Shown here in pieces: positions 33,901 to 34,420 of a stretch of 34,420 bases of DNA (positions within the stretch are counted from its first letter, which is position 1; each line of letters opens with the position of its first letter). Below the pieces are notes generated by a model. It did not search any database and was not told the origin of the DNA. It was given only the letters and a program-made list of their open reading frames with translations. The translations under genes and the position numbers were made by a program. Where the stretch lies: assembly GCA_017558165.1 (NCBI GenBank), contig JAFYWE010000193.1:1-34420 (forward strand). Direction: 5' to 3'. The stretch comes from Bacteroidaceae bacterium. GTDB taxonomy: Bacteria > Bacteroidota > Bacteroidia > Bacteroidales > Bacteroidaceae.

Positions 33901-34420
33901 TCAACCCTGCAGTCATCCTCAAGGGCGAGAAGACCTACCTCAAGGACGAGTCTACATACAGCCCGTCGGCATGGGAGTGGATTGTCGAGAGCAGCAAGAA
34001 CTGCTATGTCATCAACGGACGCAACACCAGCTTCACCCCAACAGCGTGCGGTGTATATAATGTAACACTCAACGCAAGCAACGAGGTAGGTACAGGCAGC
34101 TACACACGCGAACGCGGACTCATCGTATGCAACGCCGACAGCAAGAACGGCCTCAGCTTCAGCGACCGTGATAATGCCAAGGTAACGGCAACCACAAACG
34201 GTTTCTCGGGCAAGAGAAGCATCATCACCGTCGAGTGGTGGATGTGCCCCGACGCCCTCAGCGACAACTGCCTTGGCCTTGGTGAATCGGCATCCACATT
34301 CATGATAAAGACCGACTCAAAGGGAGTAATGCACACCACCGTAAACAACTACACAGGCAAGAGTATGTCCAACTACGTTGTAGCCAACGAGTGGCACCAC
34401 TATGCGGTAATCATCAGCGA
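30954..34420 (+). CDS. Secreted papain-like (C1) protease with FN3-, LamG- and PKD-like domains, 3'-truncated
   Basis: 1155 codons are visible and the frame is open at the window end. A signal peptide (MKRKDFFKILLAMAVALPMSLGA) precedes a C1-type peptidase domain (about 60-345). The catalytic set is visible: Q85 and C90 in NQDGGSCGS, H264 in VDHALTIVGYDD and N300 in NSWGEWWGNNGF. An FN3-like segment (about 500-580) and a LamG-like fold (about 593-745, RWRHIAVVVEG, SFDEIRFWDKARTAAEI) follow. PKD-like domains lie at about 830-1045, and a second LamG starts near 1060. It is likely a large cell-surface or secreted protease with ligand-binding modules. The MITE-like element lies directly upstream; no clear promoter is seen. 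Confidence 0.9.
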   Translation, partial: MKRKDFFKILLAMAVALPMSLGAQVTVNREKYPDYSDETNPDWSLMQYAGPLKSSAARTDAVPAEQRPAYVNNAELKFFPPVFNQDGGSCGSASRISYMFTYELNAYRDLNGKVPENYYPSHFVWLLTNGNSGKNEFVTSIGVPSAATYGGQTYSSLFGNQDCEDNNFGWMQGYDKWFEAMHNRMLPPANFPLNVGTEEGREAVKNWLWNHNGDTSFKAGGICGIGVASSNGVYDGRIPNTEANKAAGVNGKYYLKAWGTQVDHALTIVGYDDRIEFDLDGNGVAGEADKDETGAWIIVNSWGEWWGNNGFIYRPYAYGGASSNEVNGQKVFAGNWWAPEIYKVRKDYRPLRTIKLKMEYSRRSEIKLSAGISTDINATAPDNVIAFEHFKYAGDGNYGNTNPAPEVPMLGRWADGKLHKEPMEFGYDLTDLSAGYDKSQPLKYFFIVETKSWAQGTGKIHEASIIDYEHDLDGVETPFTIPSEGVTVQNAGGKTIISVVVYGEPYYAPQNVSLAGNTLVWEAPVNGGKTIGKYNIYQGSTLVGNVNADVTSYSIPETTKVEGQFGITAVYSDGNESHMTTVTAPVAEEIENKALNLKVSGMGFPGIFDQKYENATIEFWIKPNSVKAWNQSAGPGWGTFMMHAEANGGFTVGWDTSNRLTTGASTMQVNRWRHIAVVVEGNTITVYANGVKKGSVKSNSYSGIGGFGEFVFTATSSNNNYTDGSFDEIRFWDKARTAAEIKASYQAQFHGDLMPEGLIGYYKGQLITVDGEEKLRDYVGGNHARLLNSSYSLDDSNETFGNSTAELSATINAINGNVYAGTPVTLSAAYSDAAKKLYWNIEDAGISNLSVIKPTVTFKNAGEQKVTVTVEDSEGSKATDEITVNVLAEKPIDATFHASKDPIVMGEKVHFIVDNPAYGQLYEWTFPGAEQEHFTGLHASAVYKAKGKQVATLKVTSLTSGKSATSSLDIQILESEPVAAFSINPAVILKGEKTYLKDESTYSPSAWEWIVESSKNCYVINGRNTSFTPTACGVYNVTLNASNEVGTGSYTRERGLIVCNADSKNGLSFSDRDNAKVTATTNGFSGKRSIITVEWWMCPDALSDNCLGLGESASTFMIKTDSKGVMHTTVNNYTGKSMSNYVVANEWHHYAVIIS

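Overview
The window is about 34 kb of chromosome from a member of the Bacteroidales, probably Bacteroidaceae or Prevotellaceae. The evidence is lineage-restricted families (DUF4831, DUF3256), promoter cores that fit the Bacteroidetes TAnnTTTG consensus instead of sigma70 boxes, almost no Shine-Dalgarno sequences, several lipoprotein signals, and a secreted CotH-type protein with the C-terminal tail typical of this group. I see no rRNA, tRNA, complete insertion sequence, prophage or CRISPR array. Most of it is housekeeping and surface-enzyme DNA. The unusual material is in the intergenic stretches.

Layout. 1-2175 (minus): hpt, adk and obg, with obg cut by the window edge. 2411-6945 (plus): DUF4831 protein, ffh, folD and a CapA-like protein. 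6935-11807 (minus): a tightly overlapped run of bifunctional nuclease, rsmE, truA, EamA transporter and DUF3256 protein, preceded by a nucleoside-type MFS permease. 11937-13336 (minus): recF overlapping a DUF721/DciA-like gene. 13518-14746 (plus): a membrane-anchored TPR protein and ribH. 15217-16225 (minus): perR then reverse rubrerythrin, a peroxide-defence pair. 16453-19584 (minus): a large secreted CotH protein. 19791-24992 (plus): an ABC-F ATPase, an M13 metallopeptidase and metA. 25198-28383 (minus): ABC ATPase, permease, GntR (YtrA-type) regulator, SPFH lipoprotein and rhodanese lipoprotein. 28522 to the end (plus): a GH20 hexosaminidase lipoprotein and a large papain-like protease with LamG and PKD domains that runs off the end.

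The strongest unexplained signal is a family of 77-78 bp hairpin elements (14756-14832, 14869-14945, 30589-30666). Their core is conserved, while their outer arms differ in sequence but stay self-complementary. Two of them alternate with degenerate copies of the 3' end of ribH. The differences between those copies in the shared segment are mostly synonymous, as if they had once been translated. Other repeats are a 163 bp MITE-like element with 18 bp terminal inverted repeats just upstream of the protease gene, a 3 x 44 bp palindrome-bearing tandem array upstream of metA, a 34 bp direct repeat behind the hexosaminidase gene, and a near-perfect 44 bp palindrome inside the CapA signal-peptide codons.

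The start and stop codons of many minus-strand genes overlap (ATGA or TGATG), which implies translational coupling. All functional calls rest on motifs read by eye; no database search was run.
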